From NCBI GenBank assembly GCA_045542375.1, contig JAZQKW010000088.1, forward strand, positions 1 through 13,268: a stretch of 13,268 nucleotides of DNA, in the 5' to 3' direction. Under the pieces are notes generated by a model. It worked only from the letters and a program-made list of their open reading frames with translations. It searched no databases and had not been told where the DNA came from. This DNA comes from Eshraghiella sp045542375 (GTDB lineage: Bacteria > Bacillota > Clostridia > Lachnospirales > Lachnospiraceae). Made by a program: the position numbers and the translations under genes. Below are positions 8,653-13,268 of the stretch, piece after piece; within the stretch, counting starts at the first letter, position 1, and every line of letters starts with the position of its first letter.

Positions 8653-9216
8653 ATGGGTTTTATTGAATTATTCATACTTGCAATAGGTCTTTCCATGGAT
8701 GCCTTCGCTGTATCCGTATGTAAAGGACTTGCAATGCCTAAATGTACTTTGAAGAATGCCGCAATATGCGGACTGTGGTTCGGAGGCTTTCAGGCAGGAA
8801 TGCCACTTACCGGCTATCTTGTAGGATATAATTTCAGGGAATATATAACCAAATTCGACCATTGGATTGCTTTCATATTATTACTGATAATCGGTGGAAA
8901 TATGATTAAAGAATCCTTCTCTAAGGAAGAAGATGACGAGGATGCATCACTTGCCTTTAAAACCATGCTCATCATGGCAATAGCTACAAGTATAGATGCC
9001 CTTGCCGTAGGTGTAACCTTCGCATTCCTTCCTGATACCAACATAATAGCAGCAGTATCATTTATCGGTGTAATAACCTTCACACTGTCAATGGCAGGTG
9101 TCAAAATAGGCAATATATTCGGCTCAAAATACAAGAACAAAGCTGAATTCACCGGTGGTGCGATATTAATAATACTGGGTATAAAAATTCTCGTAGAACA
9201 TTTAATAAAAGGATAA
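8653..9216 (+). CDS. mntP: Putative manganese efflux pump MntP
   Basis: MntP exports excess Mn(II) across the cytoplasmic membrane. The 187-residue protein has the family length and six hydrophobic segments arranged as two related halves. Each half carries the signature acidic motif: GLSMDAFAVSVCKGL with Asp16 in helix 1, and IATSIDALAVGVTFAF with Asp115 in helix 4. Both aspartates correspond to residues known to matter in Escherichia coli MntP. An acidic loop (SKEEDDEDAS, about 95-104) joins the halves and is probably cytoplasmic. AGGAG at 8641-8645 overlaps the stop codon of ybaK, placing mntP as the last gene of the kinase-editing cluster. No yybP-ykoY type manganese riboswitch can fit, because there is no intergenic space; control must act at the cluster start. 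It ends inside the left arm of a shared terminator. Confidence 0.93.
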   Translation: MGFIELFILAIGLSMDAFAVSVCKGLAMPKCTLKNAAICGLWFGGFQAGMPLTGYLVGYNFREYITKFDHWIAFILLLIIGGNMIKESFSKEEDDEDASLAFKTMLIMAIATSIDALAVGVTFAFLPDTNIIAAVSFIGVITFTLSMAGVKIGNIFGSKYKNKAEFTGGAILIILGIKILVEHLIKG

Positions 9217-9238
9217 AAGCCATCGAGAGATGGCTTTT
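9215..9238. terminator. Bidirectional terminator between mntP and lexA
   Basis: A perfect 10-bp stem (AAAAGCCATC with GATGGCTTTT) encloses a GAGA tetraloop. Its A4/T4 ends give U runs in both directions, serving mntP on the plus strand and the convergent lexA on the minus strand. The left arm begins within the mntP stop codon. Confidence 0.88.
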
Positions 9239-9249
9239 AACATTATATT

Positions 9250-9876
9250 CTATATTATATTCAATCTTATAAGACCAATAACCTTGCCAAGAACCGAACA
9301 TTCATTAACAATTATAGGTTCCATAAAGTCATTCTCAGGCTGAAGACGATAATGACCGTTCTCTTTATAAAATCTCTTAACAGTAGCAGAGTCATCAACC
9401 AGTGCCACAACAACATCACCGTTAGAGGCTGTGTTCTGACGCTTGATAATAAGCTGATCACCTTCATAAATTCCCATATTAACCATGCTGTCACCCTTAA
9501 CTCTCAGCATAAAGGTCTCCGCATTAGGCAGCATATCCGCAGGAACCGGGAAATATTCTGTAATATTCTGTTCTGCAAGAAGCGGAACCCCTGCAGCCAC
9601 AGTCCCAACCATTGGAATATTAACCATCTCTCTGCTAAAAGGATTAAATCCAAAATCATCATCTATAATCTCAATAGCTCTTGTCTTCTCCTGATCTCTT
9701 CTTATATATCCCTTCTTCTCTAAAGTCTCAAGATGTGCGTGTACGCTTGAAGTTGACTTAAGTCCAACAGCTTCACAAATCTCTCTGACAGTAGGAGGGT
9801 AGCTCTTAGCCATAAGATGCTGCTTAATAAAATCCAAAACCTGTTCCTGCTTGGCAGTAAGCTTATCTTTACTCAT
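9250..9876 (-). CDS. lexA: LexA repressor of the SOS response
   Basis: LexA represses DNA-damage genes and cleaves itself when RecA filaments form. The 208-residue protein has an N-terminal winged helix-turn-helix (about 1-65; recognition region REICEAVGLKSTSSVHAHLE). The scissile bond Ala95-Gly96 lies in VGTVAAGVPLL, and the Ser-Lys dyad is Ser130 (KGDSMVNMG) and Lys167 (SATVKRF). All key residues are intact, so it should be autocleavable. On the minus strand GGAGG at 9888-9884 lies seven bases before the ATG. It diverges from a yneA-like gene, as in Bacillus subtilis, across a region holding several LexA boxes, so autoregulation is expected. It converges on mntP and shares its terminator. 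Confidence 0.97.
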   Translation of the reverse strand: MSKDKLTAKQEQVLDFIKQHLMAKSYPPTVREICEAVGLKSTSSVHAHLETLEKKGYIRRDQEKTRAIEIIDDDFGFNPFSREMVNIPMVGTVAAGVPLLAEQNITEYFPVPADMLPNAETFMLRVKGDSMVNMGIYEGDQLIIKRQNTASNGDVVVALVDDSATVKRFYKENGHYRLQPENDFMEPIIVNECSVLGKVIGLIRLNII

Positions 9877-9907
9877 ATTATTACCTCCAAATTCTTAATC
9901 TGATATC

Positions 9908-9936
9908 ATTCTATCATAATGTGTACAAAAAATCAA
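9908..9936 (-). promoter_or_regulatory. lexA promoter
   Basis: Read on the minus strand, TTGATT (9936-9931), a 17-bp spacer and TAGAAT (9913-9908) preceded by TGA form an extended -10 promoter. It lies about 30 bases before the lexA start codon. The nearest LexA-box-like site lies ten bases upstream of its -35. Confidence 0.6.
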
Positions 9937-9946
9937 ACAAAAGTTC

Positions 9947-9960
9947 TGAAAATATGTTCG
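9947..9960. promoter_or_regulatory. LexA (SOS) box 1, degenerate left half
   Basis: TGAAAATATGTTCG matches the Firmicute consensus CGAACRNRYGTTYG at 12 of 14 positions. It is the site nearest the lexA promoter. Confidence 0.6.
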
Positions 9961-9969
9961 ATTTTCTTA

Positions 9970-9998
9970 TTGACAAACGATTGTTCGAGTGTTATTAT
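9970..9998 (+). promoter_or_regulatory. Promoter of the yneA-like gene
   Basis: A perfect -35 TTGACA (9970-9975), a 17-bp spacer and TATTAT (9993-9998) form a strong sigma-A promoter. LexA box 2 fills most of the spacer, so bound LexA would block RNA polymerase directly. Confidence 0.8.
9974..9987. promoter_or_regulatory. LexA (SOS) box 2 inside the yneA-like promoter
   Basis: The minus-strand reading CGAACAATCGTTTG fits the CGAACRNRYGTTYG consensus at 13 of 14 positions. It lies between the -35 and -10 hexamers of the rightward promoter. Confidence 0.82.
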
Positions 9999-10006
9999 TA
10001 CTATAT

Positions 10007-10020
10007 CGAACAGCTGTTCC
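10007..10020. promoter_or_regulatory. LexA (SOS) box 3
   Basis: CGAACAGCTGTTCC has an almost perfect dyad (CGAAC and GTTC) and lies near the expected transcription start of the yneA-like gene. It fits the consensus at 12 of 14 positions. Confidence 0.8.
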
Positions 10021-10033
10021 GAACATATTTTTG
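10020..10033. promoter_or_regulatory. LexA (SOS) box 4, sharing one base with box 3
   Basis: CGAACATATTTTTG matches the consensus at 13 of 14 positions; the only miss is the G of the right GTTYG half. It abuts box 3 and shares base 10020 with it. Confidence 0.65.
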
Positions 10034-10049
10034 ATAGCAAGGCAGAAGA

Positions 10050-10065
10050 GTACTTTTTATAGTAC
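10050..10065 (+). other. Small hairpin in the yneA-like 5' leader
   Basis: GTACT (10050-10054) pairs with AGTAC (10061-10065) around a TTTTAT loop in the roughly 110-base untranslated leader. No function is evident; the stem is short and could be chance. Confidence 0.3.
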
Positions 10066-10113
10066 ATACAATAATATAGAATTCAGTTATGAAATACAAC
10101 GGAGGACATTATT

Positions 10114-10446
10114 ATGGTAGATTTAATGAGAGAGATAATAATCAGATACAAGAAGGTAATACTTTTTACATTAGCAGGTATTCTTATGATTACATTTTTT
10201 ATTATAGGTAAGGTTAATGTGAATGCAGGTAGCTCTAATGAACCGGACTACAGCAATAAGCGCTTTACCAACTACACGGTACAGGCAGGCGACAGCCTCT
10301 GGAGCGTTGCAGAAGATCATATAGATTATAATTATTTCAGTGATATATATGATTACATGGATGAATTAAGAGATATGAACAATCTCAAGTCAGATGATAT
10401 ATATTACGGACAGAATCTTTTGATTACATATTATGTTAATAATTAA
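10114..10446 (+). CDS. yneA: YneA-like SOS cell-division inhibitor with LysM domain
   Basis: The 110-residue protein has a short cytoplasmic start, one transmembrane helix at about 15-32 (VILFTLAGILMITFFIIG) and an extracellular LysM domain from about residue 53 (YTVQAGDSLWSVAEDH) to 107. LysM binds peptidoglycan. Bacillus YneA has the same size and layout and delays septation during DNA damage. The divergent position next to lexA, with LexA boxes in the promoter, makes the same role here likely. I infer this from architecture and context rather than close residue identity. GGAGG at 10101-10105 lies eight bases before ATG 10114; a second Met at residue 5 has no such site. There is no sign of the YneB or YnzC partners that follow yneA in Bacillus. 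The gene stands alone and ends at a long hairpin. Confidence 0.8.
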   Translation: MVDLMREIIIRYKKVILFTLAGILMITFFIIGKVNVNAGSSNEPDYSNKRFTNYTVQAGDSLWSVAEDHIDYNYFSDIYDYMDELRDMNNLKSDDIYYGQNLLITYYVNN

Positions 10447-10450
10447 ATAA

Positions 10451-10500
10451 TAACAGATAATTACCGGGATATTTTTCTGATAATTATCTGTTACTTTATT
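10451..10500. terminator. Bidirectional terminator between the yneA-like gene and ttcA
   Basis: A perfect 13-bp inverted repeat (TAACAGATAATTA at 10451-10463 and its complement at 10481-10493) encloses a 17-base loop. T-rich flanks follow on both strands (CTTTATTATTT to the right, TTATTTAATT to the left). It lies between two converging stop codons, so it can end both transcripts. Confidence 0.75.
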
Positions 10501-11248
10501 ATTTCCCTGCTTTGGAATTTCTATGTGGATATCGTGGCGGCCAGCCTTTAAGGTCAGCATTAATAATAGCTGTGAAAGCACGTTCAATAATCTCCGGATT
10601 CTCTTTCTGAAGTTCATTAAGCATATCCTTGATATACTGTCTTTTTGTATATCCGTCTGCCGGACATGTATTCTTTACAACAGGAAGATTATATTTTTTC
10701 GTAAAGCTTGCAATTTCGCATTCCGGTGTGAAGATAAGTGGTCTGATAAGTGTTAAGTCAGTTCTATCAAGATATGTTATAGGTGAGAAGGTGTGTAATC
10801 GACCTTCATACATAAGTGACATATACAGTGTCTCCACAATATCATCCTTATGATGTGCATATGCGAATTTGTTGCAGTTAAGCTCCTTGGCCTTTTCATT
10901 AAAGGCACCCTTTCGCATCTTGGCACACAGAGAGCACGGATTGCTTTCTTGTCTAATTTCAAAGATTGTCTGATATATTTCAGTATTAACAATATGATAT
11001 TCAACCTCAAGTTCTTCACAGAGCTTCTTAACCGGGGTAAAATCCATCTTATCCATACCCAGATGCACAGTAATCGCCACAACTTCGAATTTCTTAGGAT
11101 AGAAGCGTCTTAAACCGGCAAGAGCATACAGAAGAGTAAGACTGTCCTTGCCTCCGGATATTCCTACGGCAATACGGTCACCTTCCTCTATCATATGATA
11201 TTCATCTATAGCCTTTCTGGCATAACTGTATAAACGTTGTAATTCCAT
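10499..11248 (-). CDS. ttcA: TtcA-family tRNA 2-thiolation enzyme
   Basis: This is a PP-loop ATPase of the TtcA group, which in enterobacteria thiolates cytidine 32 of tRNA using an iron-sulfur cluster. The 249-residue protein shows the PP-loop SGGKDS at 31-36. It also has Cys105 and Cys108 (NPCSLCAKMRKG) and a third conserved Cys195 (KNTCPADG), the expected 4Fe-4S ligands. The segment AHHKDDIVET at about 131-140 is typical of the family. TtcA and the Archaea/Thermus-type TtuA are related. This protein lacks the extra zinc fingers of TtuA, so TtcA is preferred, but the exact modified base is not proven. On the minus strand AGAGGA sits just ahead of the ATG. It is a single gene that diverges from the DEAD-box helicase and converges on the yneA-like gene. 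Confidence 0.88.
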   Translation of the reverse strand: MELQRLYSYARKAIDEYHMIEEGDRIAVGISGGKDSLTLLYALAGLRRFYPKKFEVVAITVHLGMDKMDFTPVKKLCEELEVEYHIVNTEIYQTIFEIRQESNPCSLCAKMRKGAFNEKAKELNCNKFAYAHHKDDIVETLYMSLMYEGRLHTFSPITYLDRTDLTLIRPLIFTPECEIASFTKKYNLPVVKNTCPADGYTKRQYIKDMLNELQKENPEIIERAFTAIINADLKGWPPRYPHRNSKAGK

Positions 11249-11269
11249 ATAATCCTCTTTAATTTATAG

Positions 11270-11297
11270 TGTTTTTTTTCTTAACTTATAGTATAAT
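11270..11297 (+). promoter_or_regulatory. Promoter of the DEAD-box helicase
   Basis: A perfect -10 TATAAT (11292-11297) lies 40 bases before the helicase start. The -35 region is only a T-rich run (TGTTTT at 11270), so its position is approximate. Confidence 0.45.
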
Positions 11298-11319
11298 GTT
11301 TTAGGGAAAAATACAACAA
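11290..11319 (-). promoter_or_regulatory. Promoter of ttcA
   Basis: On the minus strand, TTGTTG (11319-11314) and TATACT (11295-11290) are separated by 18 bp, about 40 bases before the ttcA start. Its -10 overlaps the -10 of the rightward promoter. Confidence 0.5.
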
Positions 11320-11336
11320 GAAGTGAGCGATTAATT

Positions 11337-12455
11337 ATGGAATTAAATGAGAAATTACTTAAAGGACTTAATAAACAGGGAATTACCAGGTTAACAGATA
11401 TTCAGAATAAGTGTCTGGAGCCTGCATATGAAGGCAAGGACTTAATCGGATGTTCCGGAACCGGAACAGGTAAGACTTTGGCATTTTTACTCCCTATAAT
11501 CCAGAAAAATATAGACAGCAAGGAGCTTTATGCAATAATTCTTGCACCATCCAAGGAATTATGCATACAGATATGCAGTCAGATTAATCAATTATCCAAC
11601 AATTCCAAGGTACCTATAACTGCAGCAGCTTTATTCGGTGGTGTTAATAAACAGCGCCAGTTACAGACCCTTAAGAGCAAGCCTAACATAATTGTAGGCA
11701 CTTATCAGAGAATCTATGAACTTATTAAGGAGCGCAAGATTGCTGCTCATCAGGTTAAGACTCTAATAATAGACGAAGCAGACAAGATTCTCAACAAAGA
11801 CAATATAAGCGGTGTTATGGACCTTAGAAAATGTTTTATGAGGGATATACAGATTATGTTGTTCTCTGCATCAATTACCTCTGTAACTAAAGAGCTTGCA
11901 ACAGATTCTTTTGGCAGAGAATTTATTGAGATATTTACTGACGAGAAGGTTACCATACCTAAGAATATTGAGCATTTCTACTTTGTGGTTGAGAAAAGAG
12001 AGCAGATTGAGACCGTCAGAAAGGTTATCAAAGCACTTAATACCAAGCGATGCCTTATCTTTTCCAATTCAAAATATGATACAGAGGAAATTACTCAGAA
12101 GCTTGAATATCATCATTACAACGCCCGTTGTCTTCATGCCAAGCTTGATAAAAATCTTCGCCGCCAGATGATTGAAGCCTTCAAGACAGGAAAGCTTGAT
12201 TATCTTATCTGTTCGGATATTGCAGCAAGAGGACTCCATTTTGACAATGTGTTATCTGCTATTAATATCGGCCTTCCGGAGAAGCCTATGGATTATCTTC
12301 ACAGAGCCGGCAGATGTGGAAGAGATGGCAGTCAGGCTGTATGTGCATCAATTATTACAGAAAATGACCTTCCTAAGATTAAGATGCTTCAGAAAACTTT
12401 TGGAATTAATATGCTTCAGAAAAAATTATATCAAGGTAAAGTTGTACGCAAATAA
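11337..12455 (+). CDS. DEAD-box ATP-dependent RNA helicase, minimal core
   Basis: The 372-residue protein consists of two RecA-like domains and almost nothing else. Visible motifs are a Q-motif region (TRLTDIQNKCLEPA, 17-30), motif I SGTGTGKT (40-47, Lys46), the DEAD box proper (Asp146-Asp149), motif III as SAS (177-179, usually SAT) and motif VI HRAGRCGRDG (322-331). Such enzymes unwind short RNA duplexes during ribosome assembly, mRNA decay or cold adaptation. No C-terminal RNA-binding extension (DbpA, CsdA or CshA type) is present, so the target cannot be assigned and no gene symbol is given. The ribosome site is weak (GTGAG about ten bases upstream). No hairpin terminator follows before the next promoter. 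Confidence 0.93.
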   Translation: MELNEKLLKGLNKQGITRLTDIQNKCLEPAYEGKDLIGCSGTGTGKTLAFLLPIIQKNIDSKELYAIILAPSKELCIQICSQINQLSNNSKVPITAAALFGGVNKQRQLQTLKSKPNIIVGTYQRIYELIKERKIAAHQVKTLIIDEADKILNKDNISGVMDLRKCFMRDIQIMLFSASITSVTKELATDSFGREFIEIFTDEKVTIPKNIEHFYFVVEKREQIETVRKVIKALNTKRCLIFSNSKYDTEEITQKLEYHHYNARCLHAKLDKNLRRQMIEAFKTGKLDYLICSDIAARGLHFDNVLSAINIGLPEKPMDYLHRAGRCGRDGSQAVCASIITENDLPKIKMLQKTFGINMLQKKLYQGKVVRK

Positions 12456-12489
12456 ATTTTGTGATACAATAACATAAATAGGTTATAAT
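12442..12489 (+). promoter_or_regulatory. Promoter region of the small acidic protein
   Basis: Two candidate -10 elements are present. TTGTAC (12442-12447) with 17 bp to TACAAT (12465-12470), preceded by TGA, is the better spaced. A perfect TATAAT also occurs at 12484-12489 with a poor -35. The first -35 lies inside the end of the helicase gene. Confidence 0.55.
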
Positions 12490-12507
12490 ACGGAGGAGGT
12501 ATTACAT

Positions 12508-12741
12508 ATGGTAAAGCATTTAAATGTTGTTGTTCGTGATTCTGAATTACAGGAGTTCATCGACAGAATTGACGGTTCAGAGTGGAACATCATTGACATT
12601 GAAGCGAGAAAACAGTTTAACTTCATTATACAGAAGGTTCTTGAGTGGAACATCATTCTCGAATTTGAATATGACGACGAGGAAGAATTCGATGAAGAGA
12701 TGGCTGAAATGTACGATGAATTAGAAGAAGAATATCAGTAA
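12508..12741 (+). CDS. Small acidic protein, function unknown
   Basis: This 77-residue protein is not one I recognise. A first part of mixed composition (about 1-50) is followed by a strongly acidic tail rich in Asp and Glu (from about residue 53). Two EWNII motifs lie 21 residues apart, encoded by an identical 15-base direct repeat (12580-12594 and 12643-12657), which points to a small internal duplication or a repeated strand. The ribosome site GGAGGAGG (12492-12499), eight bases upstream, is among the strongest in the window, so it is probably well translated. No signal peptide or membrane helix is seen. It has its own promoter region and is the last chromosomal-type gene before the CRISPR region. 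Confidence 0.8.
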   Translation: MVKHLNVVVRDSELQEFIDRIDGSEWNIIDIEARKQFNFIIQKVLEWNIILEFEYDDEEEFDEEMAEMYDELEEEYQ

Positions 12742-12755
12742 AATTATTGAAAATT

Positions 12756-12818
12756 CCTTGAATATATCAACCAGAAGGTATACAATGAATGTTGTAGTTA
12801 AATAGTTGATATGCAAGG
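12756..12818 (+). other. Interrupted inverted repeat, structured element of unknown role
   Basis: CCTTG-aat-ATATCAAC (12756-12771) pairs with GTTGATAT-g-CAAGG (12805-12818), giving 13 base pairs with a small internal loop. Inside it, TACAA (12781-12785) can pair with TTGTA (12792-12796). No T run follows, so it is not itself a terminator. It may be a folded 3' untranslated region of the acidic-protein gene, part of a small RNA, or a protein-binding site. Its overlap with a possible promoter (12758-12786) means both readings cannot be assumed together. Confidence 0.5.
12758..12786 (+). promoter_or_regulatory. Possible promoter of a short transcript
   Basis: TTGAAT (12758-12763) and TACAAT (12781-12786) are separated by exactly 17 bp. 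A transcript starting near 12793 and ending at the terminator at 12849-12880 would be about 85-90 bases long with no convincing coding sequence. This would make it a candidate small RNA. Confidence 0.4.
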
Positions 12819-12848
12819 GGCTTTATGAAAATTTATCAAGAAATCAGG

Positions 12849-12880
12849 AGAGAAGTCCAGAATATAGGACTTCTCTTTTT
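12849..12880 (+). terminator. Rho-independent terminator ahead of the CRISPR locus
   Basis: A perfect 10-bp stem (12849-12858 with 12867-12876) encloses the loop AGAATATA, and further T residues run to 12880. It ends plus-strand transcription from the acidic-protein gene or a short RNA before the tracrRNA gene. Confidence 0.93.
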
Positions 12881-12908
12881 GTATATTAAATGTGTCCATG
12901 AAATTAAG

Positions 12909-12939
12909 AAAAAAATAAAGGCCTATCGAAAAGCCTTTA
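12909..12939 (-). terminator. Rho-independent terminator of the tracrRNA
   Basis: Read on the minus strand, a 7-bp stem (TAAAGGC with GCCTTTA) and ten-base loop are followed directly by seven T residues (12915-12909). Confidence 0.88.
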
Positions 12940-13011
12940 AAAAGTTCTGCACCATGCAGAGTCAAATGACGATGCCGGATAAATCCTTATTTGCACTCGC
13001 TTTGTTAATTC
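12909..13011 (-). ncRNA. tracrRNA of a type II CRISPR-Cas9 system
   Basis: tracrRNA pairs with the CRISPR repeat so that RNase III and Cas9 can process and hold the guide. On the minus strand, an anti-repeat at about 13010-12989 is followed by AAGG and the nexus hairpin GGATTTATCC (12986-12977). The stretch GCGAGTGCAAATAAGG (13000-12985) matches the S. pyogenes tracrRNA stretch GCAAGTTAAAATAAGG at 13 of 16 positions, from memory of that sequence. CCGGCATCG then follows, like CCGTTATCA there. Next come hairpins GTCA-TT-TGAC, TCTGCA-tgg-TGCAGA (12960-12946) and the terminator. Predicted length is about 103 bases; the start is placed seven bases after the -10. By analogy the partner repeat should begin near GTTTGCAGAGCTTTGTTA. 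Position upstream of cas9 on the opposite strand is as in S. pyogenes. No repeat array is in the window to confirm pairing. Confidence 0.86.
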
Positions 13012-13017
13012 TTCTTA

Positions 13018-13046
13018 AGATTAACATAGGATTATCGTCATGTCAA
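13018..13046 (-). promoter_or_regulatory. Promoter of the tracrRNA gene
   Basis: On the minus strand, a perfect TTGACA (13046-13041), a 17-bp spacer and TAATCT (13023-13018) preceded by TGT form an extended -10 promoter. It points away from cas9 and sits between the anti-repeat and the cas9 ribosome site. Confidence 0.8.
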
Positions 13047-13079
13047 CAATTATTTATTTTAAAGAAATGAGGTACGAAA

Positions 13080-13268
13080 ATGGAGAAAAAAGATTACTAC
13101 TTAGGACTGGACTTAGGAACCACATCTGTTGGTTGGGCAGTGACAGACACTAATTACAATCTCTTAAGAGCAAAGAGAAAAGATTTATGGGGTATCAGAG
13201 AATTTGATGAAGCCTTAACAGCCGTAAAGTCGGAGGCCAAGCGGTCTTAGGAAGACAATCAACTGCCT
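13080..13268 (+). CDS. cas9: Cas9 N-terminus, cut by the window end and with a broken reading frame
   Basis: Cas9 is the RNA-guided endonuclease of type II CRISPR systems. The first residues are the RuvC-I motif YYLGLDLGTTSVGWAVTD with catalytic Asp11, followed by NYNLLRAKRKDLWGIREFDEA, the expected lead-in to the arginine-rich bridge helix. GAGG at 13069-13072, seven bases upstream, fixes the ATG. The frame hits TAG at 13248-13250 after only 56 codons, where homologues continue with an Arg-rich helix. One base to the right the sequence reads R-K-T-I-N to the window end without a stop, so a one-base insertion (TCTT for TCT) is a simple explanation. The codons just before (KSEAKRS instead of something like ERRAKRS) also look disturbed. 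I cannot tell a true pseudogene from sequence error near an end, nor place subtype II-A against II-C. Confidence 0.88.

Noticed and set aside
9352..9723. Long open frames on the plus strand across lexA
   Set aside because: They are antisense to a full-length LexA with intact catalytic residues and show no ribosome site or recognisable domain.
10067..10072. TACAAT as a second promoter for the yneA-like gene
   Set aside because: No acceptable -35 element occurs 15-19 bp upstream; the TTGACA/TATTAT promoter under LexA boxes is far better.
12791..12820. GTTGTAG... read as a degenerate CRISPR repeat or a second tracrRNA
   Set aside because: The first bases recall some type II-C repeats, but no second copy or spacer is present. 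It does not match the repeat predicted from the clear anti-repeat at 13010-12989.
12991..13032. Rightward cas9 promoter within the tracrRNA anti-repeat (TTGCAC or TTGTTA with TAAGAT or TAGGAT)
   Set aside because: Both combinations need 19-bp spacers and weak hexamers, so the cas9 promoter is left unassigned.
12825..13070. 81-codon open frame beginning MKIYQEIRREVQ, with AAGGGG just upstream
   Set aside because: It runs through a perfect terminator and the whole tracrRNA gene in antisense. Its composition looks like chance, and the RNA features explain the sequence better.

Overview
The window is chromosomal DNA from a low-GC, spore-forming Firmicute, most likely a clostridium of the Lachnospiraceae type. 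The evidence is a full-length SpoIVA spore-coat ATPase, strong AGGAGG ribosome sites, Bacillus-type LexA boxes (CGAAC-N4-GTTCG) and a lexA/yneA-like divergent pair. The species cannot be fixed from the sequence alone.

Layout. Bases 61-1573 hold spoIVA with its own terminator. Bases 1577-3801 hold a membrane-anchored MutS-like ATPase whose stop codon overlaps the GTG start of ribonuclease HI. Bases 3853-6763 hold a one-helix membrane peptide and alanyl-tRNA synthetase, closed by a hairpin. Bases 6791-9238 form a tight cluster: a PfkB sugar kinase, two different YbaK-superfamily tRNA-editing proteins and an MntP manganese exporter. It ends in a hairpin shared with the convergent lexA. lexA (minus) and a YneA-like LysM cell-division inhibitor (plus) diverge from a 237-bp control region with four LexA-box-like sites. 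A TtcA-like tRNA thiolase (minus) and a minimal DEAD-box RNA helicase (plus) diverge from an 88-bp region. A small acidic orphan protein follows at 12508-12741.

The last 500 bases are the most interesting. The plus strand carries the beginning of a type II CRISPR cas9 (start at 13080, RuvC-I motif intact). Immediately upstream, on the opposite strand, is what reads as a complete tracrRNA gene. It has a TTGACA/extended -10 promoter, an anti-repeat, a nexus hairpin closely resembling that of the Streptococcus pyogenes tracrRNA, two further hairpins and a T7 terminator. The cas9 frame is broken by TAG at codon 57 inside the arginine-rich bridge helix, just before the window ends. This could be a real inactivation or an error near a sequence end. 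Between the acidic protein and the tracrRNA lies an unassigned structured element with its own terminator.

Most other genes are ordinary housekeeping functions: translation fidelity (alaS, two editing factors, TtcA), DNA/RNA maintenance (MutS-like, RNase HI, LexA, helicase) and sporulation.
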